The notes: generated from the sequence alone by a model not told the origin. A stretch of 64,000 nucleotides of DNA from Doris montereyensis (GCA_037039925.1 JAXRKP010000018.1:495001-559000); one strand, 5' to 3'; shown: positions 1-37,261, numbered from the stretch's first letter. A program made the numbers and translations.

Positions 1-92
1 AACAGTCTCAGTCCTTGGTGTGGGCTTTTTTTCTGGCCCTTCTGCACCTCAACAACAGAAGGGGATGTTAGGTCTATTGAGACTCTGTGAAA

Positions 93-2050
93 GTAAAATT
101 GGCGTAGAAAGCAATGGCAAACTAATACACTGTGCCGTATGCCTAGAAAGCAATGGCAAACTAATACACTGTGCCGTATGCCTAGAAAGCAATGACAAAC
201 TAGCACACTGTGCCGTATGCCTAGAAAGCAATGGCAAACTAGCACACTGATGCCGTATGCCTAGAAAGCAATGGCAAACTAGCACACTGTGCCGTATGCC
301 TAGAAAGCAATGGCAAACTAATACACTGTGCCGTATGCTTGGAAAGCAATGACAAACTAACACACTGTGCCGTATGCTTGGAAAGCAATGACAAACTAGC
401 ACATGATGCCGTATGCCTAGAAAGCAATGACAAACTAGCACACTGTGCCGTATGCTTGGAAAGCAATGACAAACTAGCACACTGTGCCGTATGCCTTGCT
501 CAGAAAGCAATGACAAACTAGCACACTATGCCGTATGCCTGGAAAGCAATGACAAACTAGCACACTGATGCCGTATGCTTGAAAGCAATGACAAACTAGC
601 ACACTGTGCCGTATGCTTGGGAAGTAATGACAAACTAGCACACGACGTTATGCCGTATGTTTGGAAAGCAATGGCAAACTAGCACACTATGCCGTATGCC
701 TTGGAAAGCAATGACAAACTAGCACATATGCCGTATGCCTAGAAAGCAATGGCAAACTAGCACACTGTGCCGTATGCTTGGAAAGCAATGACAAACTAGC
801 ACACTATGCCGTATGCCTGGAAAGCAATGGCAAACTAGCACACTGTGAATGCCGTATGCCTAGAAAGCAATGGCAAACTAACACATGATGCCGTATGCTT
901 GGAAAGCAATGACAAACTAGCACACTGTGCCGTATGCCCAGAAAGCAATGACAAACTAGCACACTGTGCCGTATGCCTAGAAAGCAATGACAAACTAGCA
1001 CACTGTGCCGTATGCCTAGAAAGCAATGACAAACTAGCACACTGTGCCGTATGCCTAGAAAGCAATGACAAACTACCACACTGTGCCGTATGCCTAGAAA
1101 GCAATGGCAAACTAGCACACTGTGCCGTATGCCTAGAAAGCAATGGCAAACTATCACACTATGCCGTATGTCTAGAAAGCAATGGCAAACTATCACACTG
1201 TGCCGTATGCCTAGAAAGCAATGGCAAACTATCACACTATGCCGTATGTCAAAGCAATGGCAAACTACACTGTGCCGTATGCCTAGAAAGCAATGGCAAA
1301 CTAAAGTCGTATGCCTAGAAAGCAATGGCAAACTATCACACTATGCCGTATGCCTAGAAAGCAATGGCAAACTACCACACTATGCCGTATGCCTGAAAGC
1401 AATGGCAAACTACCACACTATGCCGTATGGAAAGCAATGACAAACTAGCACACTGTGCCGTATGCCTAGAAAGCAATGGCAAACTATCACACTGTGTCGT
1501 ATGCCTAGAAAGCAATGACAAACTACCACACTATGTCGTATGCCTAGAAAGCAATGGCAAACTATCACACTGTGCCGTATGCCTGGAAAGCAATGGCAAA
1601 CTATCACACTATGCCGTATGCCTGGAAAGCAATGACAAACTACCACACTGTGCCGTATGCCTAGAAAGCAATGGCAAACTATCACACTATGCCGTATGCC
1701 TAGAAAGCAATGACAAACTATCACACTATGCCGTATGCCTAGAAAGCAATGACAAACTATCACACTATGCCGTATGCCTAGAAAGCAATGACAAACTACC
1801 ACACTATGCCGTATGCCTAGAAAGCAATGGCAAACTATCACACTATGCCGTATGCCTAGAAAGCAATGGCAAACTACCACACTGTGCCGTATGCCTAGAA
1901 AGCAATGGCAAACTATCACACTATGCCGTATGCCTAGAAAGCAATGACAAACTATCACACTATGCCGTATGCCTAGAAAGCAATGGCAAACTACCACACT
2001 GTGCCGTATGCCTAGAATGCAATGGCAAACTACCACACTGTGCCGTAGAG
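93..2050. repeat. 39-bp minisatellite array (about 50 units)
   Basis: Head-to-tail copies of a 39-bp unit with core AGAAAGCAATGGCAAACTA and junction GCCGTATGCC. Units vary at a few fixed positions (GG/GA in CAATGGC/CAATGAC; AGCACAC/ATCACAC/ACCACAC). The left half has many short indels; units right of about 1440 are more uniform and keep length 39. Because 39 is a multiple of three, long open frames run on both strands (a 13-residue repeat CLESNGKLSHYAV on +), but indels break them. I call it a non-coding tandem repeat, probably in an upstream intron of the SLC35A gene. The last unit degenerates at about 2040-2050. Confidence 0.95.
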
Positions 2051-3585
2051 CTAGAAAAAACCAGGGCTCTTCTCCTGGTTACATTACGCTCAACTCTGAG
2101 TATGGGACTTACTTTACTTTTTAGTAGGACTAGAAGAAATTCCGAAATAGGGAAATACACAACTTGAAAATAGGAAACAGATTGATTGATGTCATTTCGA
2201 TTAATGTGTCTTTACTTTTCATTCATCTCTGTCATCATTCAATCATGCTCTTACTATTCTACCGTCTTATTCAACACATATCACTGATATAGGAACTACA
2301 GCTAACATAAACTGAAGGAAAATAAAGTTAAATAAATTTTTGAGTCACTTGGATTGCTTATATAATAAGTTCGAAAATTGCAAGTATTTTCACGACGGTG
2401 ATGTGTGAGTCTATAAATCATACACTCTGTGTACGGTATCTTTCAGTAAAAAAACTCATCTCATACATAATGTTGTAAGAAATATTATATTGTTTACTCG
2501 TTTTTGAGTTAATTGAAAGGGGAAAAAGAAATTGAAAAAAGACGTTTGAAGACTGGAAGTGATTTAAAAAGAAAACAAATACAATTCAATGCGTTACTTC
2601 CCCTGTGTAGCATCAATTTCGAAAGGCGAACGGTAGGTGAAAAACACTGAAAACATTTAGATCTGTCACTGTCCCTAAATTTCTAGATGTAACGAATACT
2701 TTATACTTCCGTTGACGTTGTTGACCAGGGCGGGTAAAATGAACCATGACCCCCTCGGTGAGGAAATTTGAATAAATTTTATGCTATAGACAAATGGTAA
2801 CTAAACTATACGTTAGATAGTTTCTGAAATTGGATTTCTAGTTGAGTGAGACATATTACACCCCAATTCCCATTTTGGAACTCTTCCGATGGGGACTTTA
2901 GAACACAAAGTCTGTGAAAACTTTCGTAATATACGGCATGTACATGTTGTTGTTCTTTATTCTTTGCGTTTACGTTTATCTTTCTGCTTTTTTTGTATGT
3001 ATAAGTATTAATAGTACCCCCCCCACCCTTCCCATTTAATAAACACCTCTCCATCAAGCTTTGCTCAGTATGTAACGGTATGTTCACAGATCACGTACCA
3101 GTTGAAAATCCTTACAACGGCTGTGTTTGCAGTGTGTTTCCTACGCAAACGTTTGGATGTTATACACTGGACTTCTAGTTATGCTGACCCTAGGCGTTTT
3201 TATGGTTCAGGTAAAACAAAACAAAATCTTAGCACGGGATTGTAAAATTTAGCAGCGAATTTTATTTTAAAGACACTATTGTCAGTCTGGGCAGTGAAAT
3301 AGCCTAAAAGCTTGATTTCTCAATAGTTTAATCCAGCTGGAAATTTAAGCTTTTCTTTTTGCTTCATTGTTTTTCTCTGGATCCCTGATCAGCCCTGCAA
3401 CATTTGACAGCATTGCCACTTTTTAACTATCAGTGAGTAGGATTTTTGAAAAAATTCTTGTTGATACCTGAACGTTTATGTGGTGCAAATGGATATTACA
3501 AAAATAAGTGGGGAAAAATCAATAAATGCATAACACGTTTGTTTTACTTGTGCCTTCCTGTTCAATATCGCATGTTTTCTGGCAG
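2051..3585 (+). other. AT-rich sequence without recognised gene, probable SLC35A intron
   Basis: No open frame with recognisable content was found between the minisatellite and the first visible SLC35A exon. A C-run lies at about 3017-3026. The segment ends in a splice acceptor (TTTTCTGGCAG, ending 3585), so at least its 3' part should be intron. Confidence 0.6.
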
Positions 3586-13022
<9,437 letters not shown>

Positions 13023-13171
13023 AGGCAGAAAGTCTAACAACAGACTCATTGCATGTATTTATAAAATACCAAAGGTAACAGAACAATTGCACTGTAAATC
13101 TGAACAAAGATCACACTGAATGATCTATGATGACTGTCAGAGATTGAGTAGCGTTCTGTTGTGTTTTTTAA

Positions 13172-13172
13172 A

Positions 13173-13259
<87 letters not shown>

Positions 13260-13282
13260 CATTATTATTATTATTATTATCA

Positions 13283-13364
<82 letters not shown>

Positions 13365-13392
13365 CATTATTATTATTAGTATTATTATTATC

Positions 13393-13426
<34 letters not shown>

Positions 13427-13429
13427 TTG
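13172..13429. repeat. (ATT)n microsatellite, about 255 bp
   Basis: ATT repeats with rare C or G interruptions, 150 bp after the SLC35A stop codon. If the 3' UTR extends this far, it would contain this array. Open frames of poly-Ile or poly-Tyr here are artefacts. Confidence 0.95.
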
Positions 13430-13876
13430 ACACTAACAGCATTTCAAAGGACTTCCATGGGAATCAAATATCCTGAGATAAAAAAAGAATTTGATTTCTA
13501 ATCGACTTCGTTGCCACATTTTCATTTTTTAAACATTGAAAATAAGGAGCAATCTGTAGATATTTGTCTATTCCATCACCATTCAAACACCATCAGCAAA
13601 CAAACGCTTCTTCCGCATATAAAAAGGAAACAAGAACATCGCAGAAAAATATCGATCAATATCTCTGACATGTGTGTGTTGCAAACTCTTGAAATATATT
13701 ATATGTAAGCATATCCTGCGTTACATGGAAAACATCTTTTCAACATGGCTTCAGATCAGTGCCGGACTAACCATTAGGCAAATAAGGCAGGTGCCTTGTG
13801 ACCGACCTTAAGTCCAGGCCATAAATACAAAAATAAAGTAACGCTCTGATAATTATCAGGTAATGACAAAAAGTCC

Positions 13877-14201
13877 GGGCAGTGGACAAGTAAGCACATG
13901 TACGGGAAGTAGACGATCCTGCCCATCATGAGTCTCCTGCTGCCTTGCAGGCGGGTTTTAGCTGACCAAAGGCTAAGGAGTTCACTCTGACAGAAAATAA
14001 CAACCTGCTGCCTTGCAGGCTGGTCTTGAATGACCAAAGGGTAAGGGAGGTAACCCTGACAGAAAATAACAAGGCCTGGTAGAGGGCCTCAAGGTGGCAG
14101 CCCCACCATCTACCTAGGGCATAGTGAGCTAAGGCAGCAGGAGACTTGTGGAGGGCGGGATCATCTACTCCCCATACAGGTGTCTACCTGTCCACTGCCC
14201 C
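13877..14201 (+). mobile_element. Fold-back element made of the RTE-like LINE 5' region
   Basis: 13877-14120 matches the 5' end of the LINE at 51828 (GGGCAGTGGAC start, then two CCTGCTGCCTTGCAGGC monomers, then GGCCTCAAGGTGGCAGCCCC). Instead of continuing into the endonuclease, 14133-14201 is an inverted copy of the first ~68 bases (GGCAGCAGGAGAC ... GTCCACTGCCCC). The result is a ~325-bp unit with ~68-bp terminal inverted repeats. No target duplication is visible. It could be a twin-priming or template-switch product, or a fold-back derivative. Just upstream (13757-13800), GTGCCGGACTAACCATTAGGC looks like part of another common repeat. Confidence 0.8.
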
Positions 14202-14724
14202 GATGATTAAATCATGGCTCTATTTTAACTGATTGAAACAATCACTGTGACTTGTTTATTAAATTGAATGAGCTTGAAATTAAAATTTCAGCTTTGATTT
14301 TTCTTAGTTTGTGCCGTATTTTGGTGTTATTCGTTACTTGTTTATTTGTGTCATGATGATACAACAAATTATAGGCTTACTCTATAATCAAATTAGGATA
14401 CTGGAAACATTCAAAAAGGGCAGTGTTCACATGATGTGGTGAACAAATCTATCAATTCATGTAAAATATATTTAACATACTCCTGTAGTTTTTATTTGGG
14501 ATATTATTAGTATTATCATAGTGGAATACAGTGAAAATGAAACGTCACAGCTAATTGAAGGTTTCATAATTATGTTAGATGTCATTTATGACTTTTTACA
14601 ATGTTGGAAGATAAATGTATTCATCATAAATTTATTAACATGAGTTATATTGACAAATAACACTTGCGTGCAATTATGTAGGTATTTACTGTGATGAATA
14701 ATTCAAAGTATCGAATTATATTAT

Positions 14725-14790
14725 ATTATCATAATGCCAAATTTGGTCACCATTATTAATAATGATGATCAAATTTGACATTATGATAAT
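14725..14790. repeat. 66-bp near-perfect palindrome
   Basis: Left arm ATTATCATAATGCCAAATTT and right arm AAATTTGACATTATGATAAT pair almost fully, with the centre near ATTAAT. The two ~30-base arms differ at only a few positions. It lies between the convergent SLC35A and TDH genes. It may be a cruciform-prone spot or a minimal fold-back element. Confidence 0.85.
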
Positions 14791-15569
14791 ATTAAATGCC
14801 AATTAAATGCCTGGAAGTCGCAGTGTTTTATTATTCACTGCTATTTGCGACATGAAGTGATCGCAATTATTTGTAGTCACATGTCAGTCAAGGAATAAAA
14901 TTTTTACATGAAGGTGAGGATTTCATGTGTTTAAATAGTGTTTTTCATTGTATACGATTTGTTTCAATATACAACAGAATGCCTTATGACAAAATATTGT
15001 CTTAATTTGCAGGTGTTAAGCTGGAGAACAAGGATGTTGGTAGGAGTGAAGCAGCCAGAATTTGCCAAGCTAAAAAAAAAAAAAAAAGGCGAATGTCAAA
15101 GCTTACCTCCAGAAGTACCCCAAGAACAGCAGGCAGGCAAAGAGGAGTGTGCTGTAACATAAAAATGGCACAAAATGCCAATGGCAATCTCCATTCTCAG
15201 AGGAACTGTAAAATCTCGGACAGTGCGCTGGGCAGCACAAACAAAATTGGCTTTTAAGTCTGTCAAGAATGTCAGAAGTAAACTTTCCTTTTTTAAAAAT
15301 TGAATAAGAAACTGATGGCAAAATCAGGACATCACTTCAATGAATGAAATTTCTCTCTAATTCCAAAAACCAAAAGTTTGTGGTGTAGGAAACGACCTGC
15401 GCAGCATCGCTGTTGACATTCCATTCCTGAAATCTGGCTCAAACTCAAAGACAAAGCCAAAAAAAGACACTTTGGGGAAAAAAGTGATGTTTATAATGAC
15501 TATAGGCTTACTATGAAAAGAGTTTCCTTACCGCCAGCATCTCATTACAATGTGTCATTGATAATATCA

Positions 15570-16000
15570 TTAATATCAACATTTAAAAGGCACCATCCCG
15601 CAGATATTTTGTTGTCAAATAACGCATTGTGATCTACTTTGTCAAAAGCTTTTGAAAAATCTACTAAGGGATGGCATTTGTTTGGCCTCCTTGATTTAGG
15701 GAATTACTGAAACGTGTTGTAAAAAGCTGAGTTGCACAACTTCATATTTTGTTTCTTTTGTTTTAAAATTTCAATTTGGATATCTGTTAGTGTTAGGATG
15801 CTATGTTTATTAATAACTGCCAAGTTATCACACTGAAGGTCGAGAAGCAGGTCTACATTTTTTCTCGTGATTTCTTCTTTTGTAGTGTATAGTACTAAAT
15901 AGTAGATAATACGATGGACTATGTTGCATATGCATGTCCAGTCATTTGGAATGTGGCCTACTTTATTTTTAAAGAATGTTTTGCAAGATGTCATTTATTT
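15570..16000 (-). pseudogene. CR1-like LINE reverse transcriptase fragment
   Basis: On the - strand, VDFSKAFDKVDHNALF (about 15665-15615) is the RT palm motif of non-LTR elements. Upstream, around 15960, FFKNKVGHIPNDWT resembles the segment preceding the palm in CR1-type RTs. The intervening part and frame are damaged, so this is a relic. Confidence 0.6.
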
Positions 16001-17039
16001 TGAAATTTGTTTATTTCATCATGAACATTATATTAAATATTTTAATACCTTATCTACATGAATGTTAAATAAAATTATTAAAATGTTTGTAACATTTCTG
16101 AACATAAAATTAAATTAAATTACAATACAACAAGCCAAATCATCCATATCTTTGTTGTTTTTGGGTTTTTTTAATTTTATTATAGCATTCTCCGCTTCTT
16201 TCCTATTGTGGTACATGTATTAATATTGATTAAATATTAGACGACCATTTTGGAGAAGACATTGGTTTGACTAGATTTAATTTCCCAGATTGTGAACTGA
16301 GTCTATAGTAGCATATTTTTACACATGAATCATGAATGCTGAATTGGTGAATGAGGTGAAGCAAACATGAAGAGAGCCTTTCTTAAGGGACTTACTTAAT
16401 GAAAGTTAATTAATGCCATTTCCGACAGGCTCATAATAACTGAGAATAAAGTATCGGTTGCAAGTCTGACATTACTGACAACTGACAGTAGTGAGACTGA
16501 CACAGTGCCACATTGTGTTTATAAAAGCACACGTAGAGATAATTTTTATGCCTCCATGTAACCTGGATGATCTTGATATTCTATGGCCATGAATCAATGT
16601 AAGAGGAAGTGATTGTAGTATAATACAGTCTCAGTAGACCAGCTTATCTATAAACTTATATTTATAAATTTCATCACAAAATGCTGTTTCATTCAATGGC
16701 TGTTCAATATCTTGATGCAAAACTTCAAGCGGAAATCTTAAAAGAATTTATGGGTGTGTATCCAAGTTTCATAGCTATAGCTATAGCAACACACATTTTA
16801 TAGACATGGGAAACTTACTTATAAAATGTACCTCGTACGCAGTCATGTCGATGATGTCAGGTGCAAACAGGCCAGGTAAAAAAAACACTACTTTCACAGA
16901 GACAAAAAGGTCAGGCATATGGTTTTCTTCGACGCTGTAGGTGGAATGTTTCTATGGCCTGTCCCAACAGGTAGGCCTACTACTATTACTATTATTTTTT
17001 AATTAACGCCTAGTATTATAAAATGGTTCTACAAGAAAA
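16001..17039. other. Intergenic AT-rich sequence, nothing recognised
   Basis: No coding frame, tRNA-like box or terminal repeat was recognised. The only short repeat seen is TAGCTATAGCTATAGC near 16773. Confidence 0.5.
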
Positions 17040-17400
17040 ATTGAGACCAACTATTTGCAAAAGGTGACCCGTTCTGGTGGAATCTGGAGTCGTGTTCCAC
17101 CACGACAATGCTTCCATCCACAAAGCCAGGATAGTAACTTAACGTTTGGACTGGTAGTGTTACACATGGGAAACGTTGGAGCATCCATGCTACTCACCTG
17201 ATCTGGCTCCCTTTGAGTCGTGTGACTTCCATGTTCTCCCCAAGATGAAGGAACACCTTTGTGGGCAAACATTTTAACCAGAAGGAGACATTAAACTTGC
17301 CACAAAGAGGTGATCAGGTACCTGGACAAAGTCACTTACTTCACTACATTTGAGTTGGTTATGACAAATGCAAGTGCACTGAAAACATCGGTGGTTGCGT
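17040..17400 (+). pseudogene. mariner transposase C-terminal relic
   Basis: The + strand translation gives VFHHDNASIHKARIV, HPCYSPDLAPFESCDFHVLP and MKEHLCGQTF in order. These match the second catalytic Asp region (HHDNA) and the YSPDLAP signature of mariner-type DD34D transposases. Stop codons interrupt it and no terminal repeats were found, so it is an old fragment between the two host genes. Confidence 0.75.
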
Positions 17401-20134
17401 TGAATAGAACATAAGATAATGGGATGTTGTGCCAAATTTCATATCATTTGTTCAGATAGTTTTCATTTATGAAAGTGGAAAACGTATTTATGAAATGGAG
17501 CTCGAATATAAATTTATATAGATTAAGTATTCTTTAGTCATAAACTTTATTGTTTGGCTTATGTTACATTTACAAGAAGGAAAAAGGACTCAAATCACAG
17601 ATACCATACATAGAGCACTGCTTTACAAACAGGGGTTATATCTTTCCATAAGGAAAGTCTGTTGTATTTTTTTAGCTGGAAACATATCATAAAATATGCC
17701 TGTGCTCTCTTGACAAAGTTTGATTGCATTAAATATTATTTTGTGCTTCGAATCTATTGATCTGTTCATTTGATTAGTTTGAAGGCAGAAAACTATTTAC
17801 ATCTTCTGCCTGCCCCTGTCGCATTTACTGTGTCCCTTGCCTCAACTGTTATATCATCATCATAATCATCTTATATAATAATAATAATAATAACAGGGAA
17901 TACAGCCATGAAAAAAAAAAAAATATTTCAACTTCAACACAGCACAAGCCTCATTCACTGAAAATTCTGATGCATGTAGAAAAAGTGAAGATAACAAGCA
18001 GACATCGACTATTGACGACACTTTTCAATTTTATTGATTGTTGTAAGGCGAGTTTAAAAAACAACAAAAAACCTCCAGAGAGCAGTTTATTATGCTTCGT
18101 CCATCAATTTGTTATGATATGATTGATGTACCATTATAAATTTATTTAAAAAACAGTTAACAGGTTAGACAAGTGTTACTGTTACGTCTTATGACGCACT
18201 GTAGTTCTACCCGTCTTTCCTAAGGAATGGCATCTAGTATTTAGACCAATTTTATCTCAACATCAAATAGTTATAATATTACAAAGTCGTAGACAAAAAG
18301 ATAATTTATTGGACATGCACTGCCATAAAATAAGGTTCTCTTTGCAAATTTTGATGATTGGCTCACAAACGTTCTTATTAAAATCCAGGATCCTGGTTGA
18401 TTCAAAGAGTATGCTATTTTTATCTTCAAAACATGAATGTCACTAATGTCAGTCATATCATTTTTTTTGTGATACAGCAACTGTTCTACATAACGTGAGG
18501 TTTACAGATCTTGAGATTCAAATAAATTCAAAGATAATGACTTGAGTTTGAGATACTTGAGACAAAAAACAAACAAAAAACACAAATCAAAGACTGAACT
18601 GAAAGTCAACAGAATAAAAGTTATATTTGTTTCATTGACTGTTGACATTAACACCGTCCACCATATGTGGTAATCGCACAAGATCATGAAATAAGATACA
18701 ACAGTAAGATGAAAGACATGAGAAACAATGACAGAAAAAGTCCATTTCATTGAAATATGCCTCACCCACCATACACGTGATTCTTAGGGTGAAAAAGGAC
18801 TCGGAGGCAAGGTCTCTCAACCAAAAGGTTGTGTGTTCAAGCCCCACGGTTTTAGTTTTCTCAGTTCTTTGAGTAAAACCCAGTAAAATAAAAAAAGAAA
18901 TCTCAGGGTGAATAAAGAAGAAGCAACAAGAGAGAGTGAGAGTGAGAAAGGCGGAAGGTGAAAGGGAATGAGTAGGACCTTCCAGCAACATTCGCCAATT
19001 TTGTGGGCACAAAGGGAAAACATTAAAACATTTCAGTGGTGCCCGCCTAAAGCCAACCAGGATAAAAGTTGGATTTATTGCAATTTACCCTGTCCCCTAT
19101 AAGCCGGGTAGATTAAGTTTGATCGGAATTTACCCAATCCACCATATGTGGTGCTCTCATGGTGAATTTAGAGGAAACTGCAGGATGAAAGATAAGTGAA
19201 AGTAGAATCAAAGGAAAGAAGTGAAACGTACCAGCAGCATCCGCTAACCGCCCACGGAATTGAGAGGAAACAGTAAGATGAGAGGCATGTGAAAGAAAGA
19301 CGGAAGGGAGTAGGACTTCCCACTAAATAGTAACACCCGCCAACAGCCACAGAAGAATGAAAGAGGTACTATTCCATGGATTATAATTATGACAGTACAA
19401 GTAAAATTCTTTTTACAAAATCGAAAAAATCAAGGTGAAACATAGGTTTGTAATCATGCATTATTCATATTTTAAAAAATGTCTCAAAATAAAATTAGTG
19501 CAAAACTAAAAAGAATCACATTCTTAAAATAAATACATTTACAAATTTATTTTCAGGAGTTGAGATCATATATTTGATTTGATTCTGAAATAGATCTTTG
19601 CTTAATTTGGTCAAAAAGTATAGCACATTGTTATGCCTTAGGGCAATAAGATCAAAATAGTTTTCTAACTTTGTTCCTTTCGGGTCAGGAAAGTGCACAC
19701 ACACACACATGTGCACATACAAGACAATACATTTTCCTGTTTTTTTTTTTCTCTGGGACATTGACAATGCAATACAATGCAAACAAATTCACGTGGTTTT
19801 GTTAATTTGAGACAACACACTCAACAAGAACAAAAGAAATAAAATGAATATCAACCATGTGAAGGCCATAAAGGTAACAGTAAATCTTCACTACTAGTAA
19901 TAATAAATAAACTTTTTAACAGCAAAACACAGATGTATTCACCGAGTTACAATTGCATTGAGACAATATTCAAGAAACATAACAAGCCAGCAAAAAAGCT
20001 TTGTTATTCAACAGCTGAACATGGGTCAAAATTGTTTTCAAAAGTGACCGTTTTTATGGTAAAAACATGTTTCATACTCGTTATACAGGGTTTCAGTTTG
20101 TTTCTTCGTCCTTTTCCCAATATTTATATATGTA
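17401..20134. other. Intergenic sequence, mostly unrecognised
   Basis: AT-rich sequence with an AAT run (17877-17895) and a SINE piece listed separately (18796-18905). At 19130-19350 there are decayed direct repeats with GAGAGGAAACAG and GAGGAAACTGCAGGATGAAAG. No host exon was found. Confidence 0.45.
18796..18905 (+). mobile_element. SINE head fragment
   Basis: GGACTCGGAGGCAAGGTCTC, TCAACCAAAAGGTTG and GTGTTCAAGCCCCACGG match the tRNA-like head of the SINEs at 4766, 32203 and 41617. The 3' body is absent or different. Confidence 0.55.
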
Positions 20135-20578
20135 CAGTCACGTCTCGATAGTCCAGACTTTGATAATCTGAATGTTTCGACAAGTCTAACCAAGTCGCTC
20201 GATTTGACTTTCCTAACACCACTTCCGCCATACAATTTAGCAACATGGCATCACAGCCAAGTGATTGTCGTGCCACATAATCCAGGCAGACGGATAGACG
20301 CGGGTGGATGTCAGTTCATACCAGACACAAAGCATCGCCGCTGCTCATTCAAGGTTATGGTTACGGGCATTGAGGCAACGGGGAAAAGACGATGAAAAGA
20401 AAAACAAGAACAAAAAACGAAACAGAAAAAATGCACCAGGCCTTCATTACTGTAATTTCTGAGGGCTTTTGCTGATTCCATATGTGTCATTTTGATCAGC
20501 GATTCAGTAACCCGGATATTACAATAATCTGGACAAATTGCTCCGAACAGAGGTGTTTGGAGAATCAAGACACGACTG
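20135..20578. mobile_element. Tigger/pogo-like MITE, 444 bp, TA target duplication
   Basis: The left end CAGTCACGTCTCGATAGTCC and the inverted right end CAGTCGTGTCTTGATTCTCC form terminal inverted repeats of about 22 bp. TA dinucleotides flank both sides (20133-20134 and 20579-20580). CAGT starts and TA duplications are typical of the pogo/Tigger branch of Tc1/mariner. The interior does not encode a transposase, so it is non-autonomous. It lies in the intergenic region between the convergent genes. Confidence 0.8.
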
Positions 20579-20580
20579 TA

Positions 20581-21739
20581 TTTTCAAAAGGGCAAAATAT
20601 TCAGTGCGATAAAAGTCTCGAATCAACATATTGAATTTTTCCTTTCTTAAAAATACGAACAAATAACCGTATATAAAGTGTAAAAAGATTATATATTAGA
20701 TGAAAATGTATAATATAAATAATTTGAGTAATGGAGATTCATCAAATTCTCATAACATTGTTCATTATAGATGTAAAAAGTCCTTTGAGATAACTGTTGT
20801 TGGGCATAAAAAAATGTCATAGCTGTCTTCAGTCTCAAAAATAAAAACTTGTCTCATAGTCATATTAACTCACTATCAGATATTTTAGACCTGATCAATT
20901 GAAAACTTTCTGGTTCGGATGTTTTATTAAAAAATCATGCTGTACTAACTAGCTTTTCTAGTTAGTCTCAAAAAACCTATATTGTGCGCAAAAATAATTT
21001 TTGTGATATCTCATGAGGTTTAGACCGTTTTGTAGTTGAAAGATAAGCTCATTATTATGAAAATGATTTTTTTTCACACCACCTCTACACTACATTCTAG
21101 ACAGTGGGTGGGTCTGAATGATGACTAATTTGTCAGGTGTCATCTTTCCGTTTTTAGTCCTGGTTGGTCTTCATCACTGTCGCTGACATCAAATGAAACT
21201 AGTGTTTACATTTAGATCTAGTGTACATGTTGAATCTGTATTGTTAAAAGACGGAAAATGGTCGAGAAGCAGATAAACGACCAAGCCCACTTCTTTCACA
21301 TAAAGAGCATTTTCTACAAGGGGAAACCACTCCAGTTTTGGCGAGGTGTAAACTAAGGGATTGTGTACTTGTGCAAGGTTGCCAGGGCCTGTATGTTTAG
21401 TCATTGTCGGAAATAAATAGAAAAACTTTGGCACCTGTAATGGCCTCAGCAGCCAGAAGTTTATGTGTTGGCCTTGAATCTCAAGAAAATTGATGTAAAC
21501 AAATAAAATAATAACCAAAGGGATACTTGGTGTGATATGATGCATTTAACAACAACAAAAATGTTTTTTTCTCCACCAGATCTCTAATAAGTTTCTATTA
21601 AAATCATGAGATTCAGATTCAAAAGTGAAAAGCATTGAAACAGTACTTGTTTAAAAAAATCCTTTTCAAAACTGGTGGTGTTTAAAAAGCCCCAGGGAAA
21701 ATATACATGAAATATTGAAAAGGTTTGTAGATGTCTTCT
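20581..21739 (-). other. Downstream flank of TDH (3' UTR and beyond)
   Basis: AT-rich; the TDH 3' UTR must begin here on the - strand below 21740. No transposon or gene was recognised. A - strand AATAAA lies near 20930, but I cannot tell whether it is the used poly(A) signal. Confidence 0.45.
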
Positions 21740-36647
<14,908 letters not shown>

Positions 36648-37261
36648 GTTTCCTTCTTCAAATGTATGAAAGATGTATCTTGATGTAGATTAGATATTTT
36701 CTGAGCCTGTTTCTAGTTTTGTTATTTGTCCTAACTGTCTATTTGTTTTCTGAAAAAAGAAAACAACCTTGATAACATCAATGACAAAAGATGGACAATC
36801 AGAGAGGCATGTCTCACCACTCATGTAAAGATTCACATGTGCATAAAGCATGCAAAGATTACATATGAAATGAGAGGAATGTGTAAAATATAATGCTTGG
36901 TCACTATTATATAATTATAATGAACAGCATAGGACTGCTGAACCGATCTTATTCATCTTTTTCTTCCCTTTGTGTCTGGAGTCTACGAGAACTACGGAAT
37001 CTTTCTAAACAAAATAGCAACAATTTTTTGCAGAATAGTCACTTTTTCTACAAGGAATCTAGCACCTATCAGCTTCCTTTGCTGAGGTGGTTTCCTTTGA
37101 CTCTGTGGTCTTTGAAGACTCATATTTTGAGTGTCACTTCTAGACTTTTTAACTTGGTACGTATCAAGCATAAAATTTTGGAGTATTAGTACATGTATTC
37201 TTAAGTTATGCTGGGTCTCATAAAAGTAATGATCACTTGATTTATTTGTATTTCACTTGAA

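Noticed and set aside
93..2050. CRISPR-like array of regularly spaced repeats
   Set aside because: The whole unit repeats with no unique spacers, and the genomic context is eukaryotic; it is a minisatellite.
49..2167. Protein-coding gene for a 13-residue repeat protein
   Set aside because: Frames open equally on both strands and are broken by unit-length indels; no splice or signal features.
13120..13476. Poly-isoleucine and poly-tyrosine frames
   Set aside because: Translations of the ATT microsatellite; the same applies to 41787-42172.
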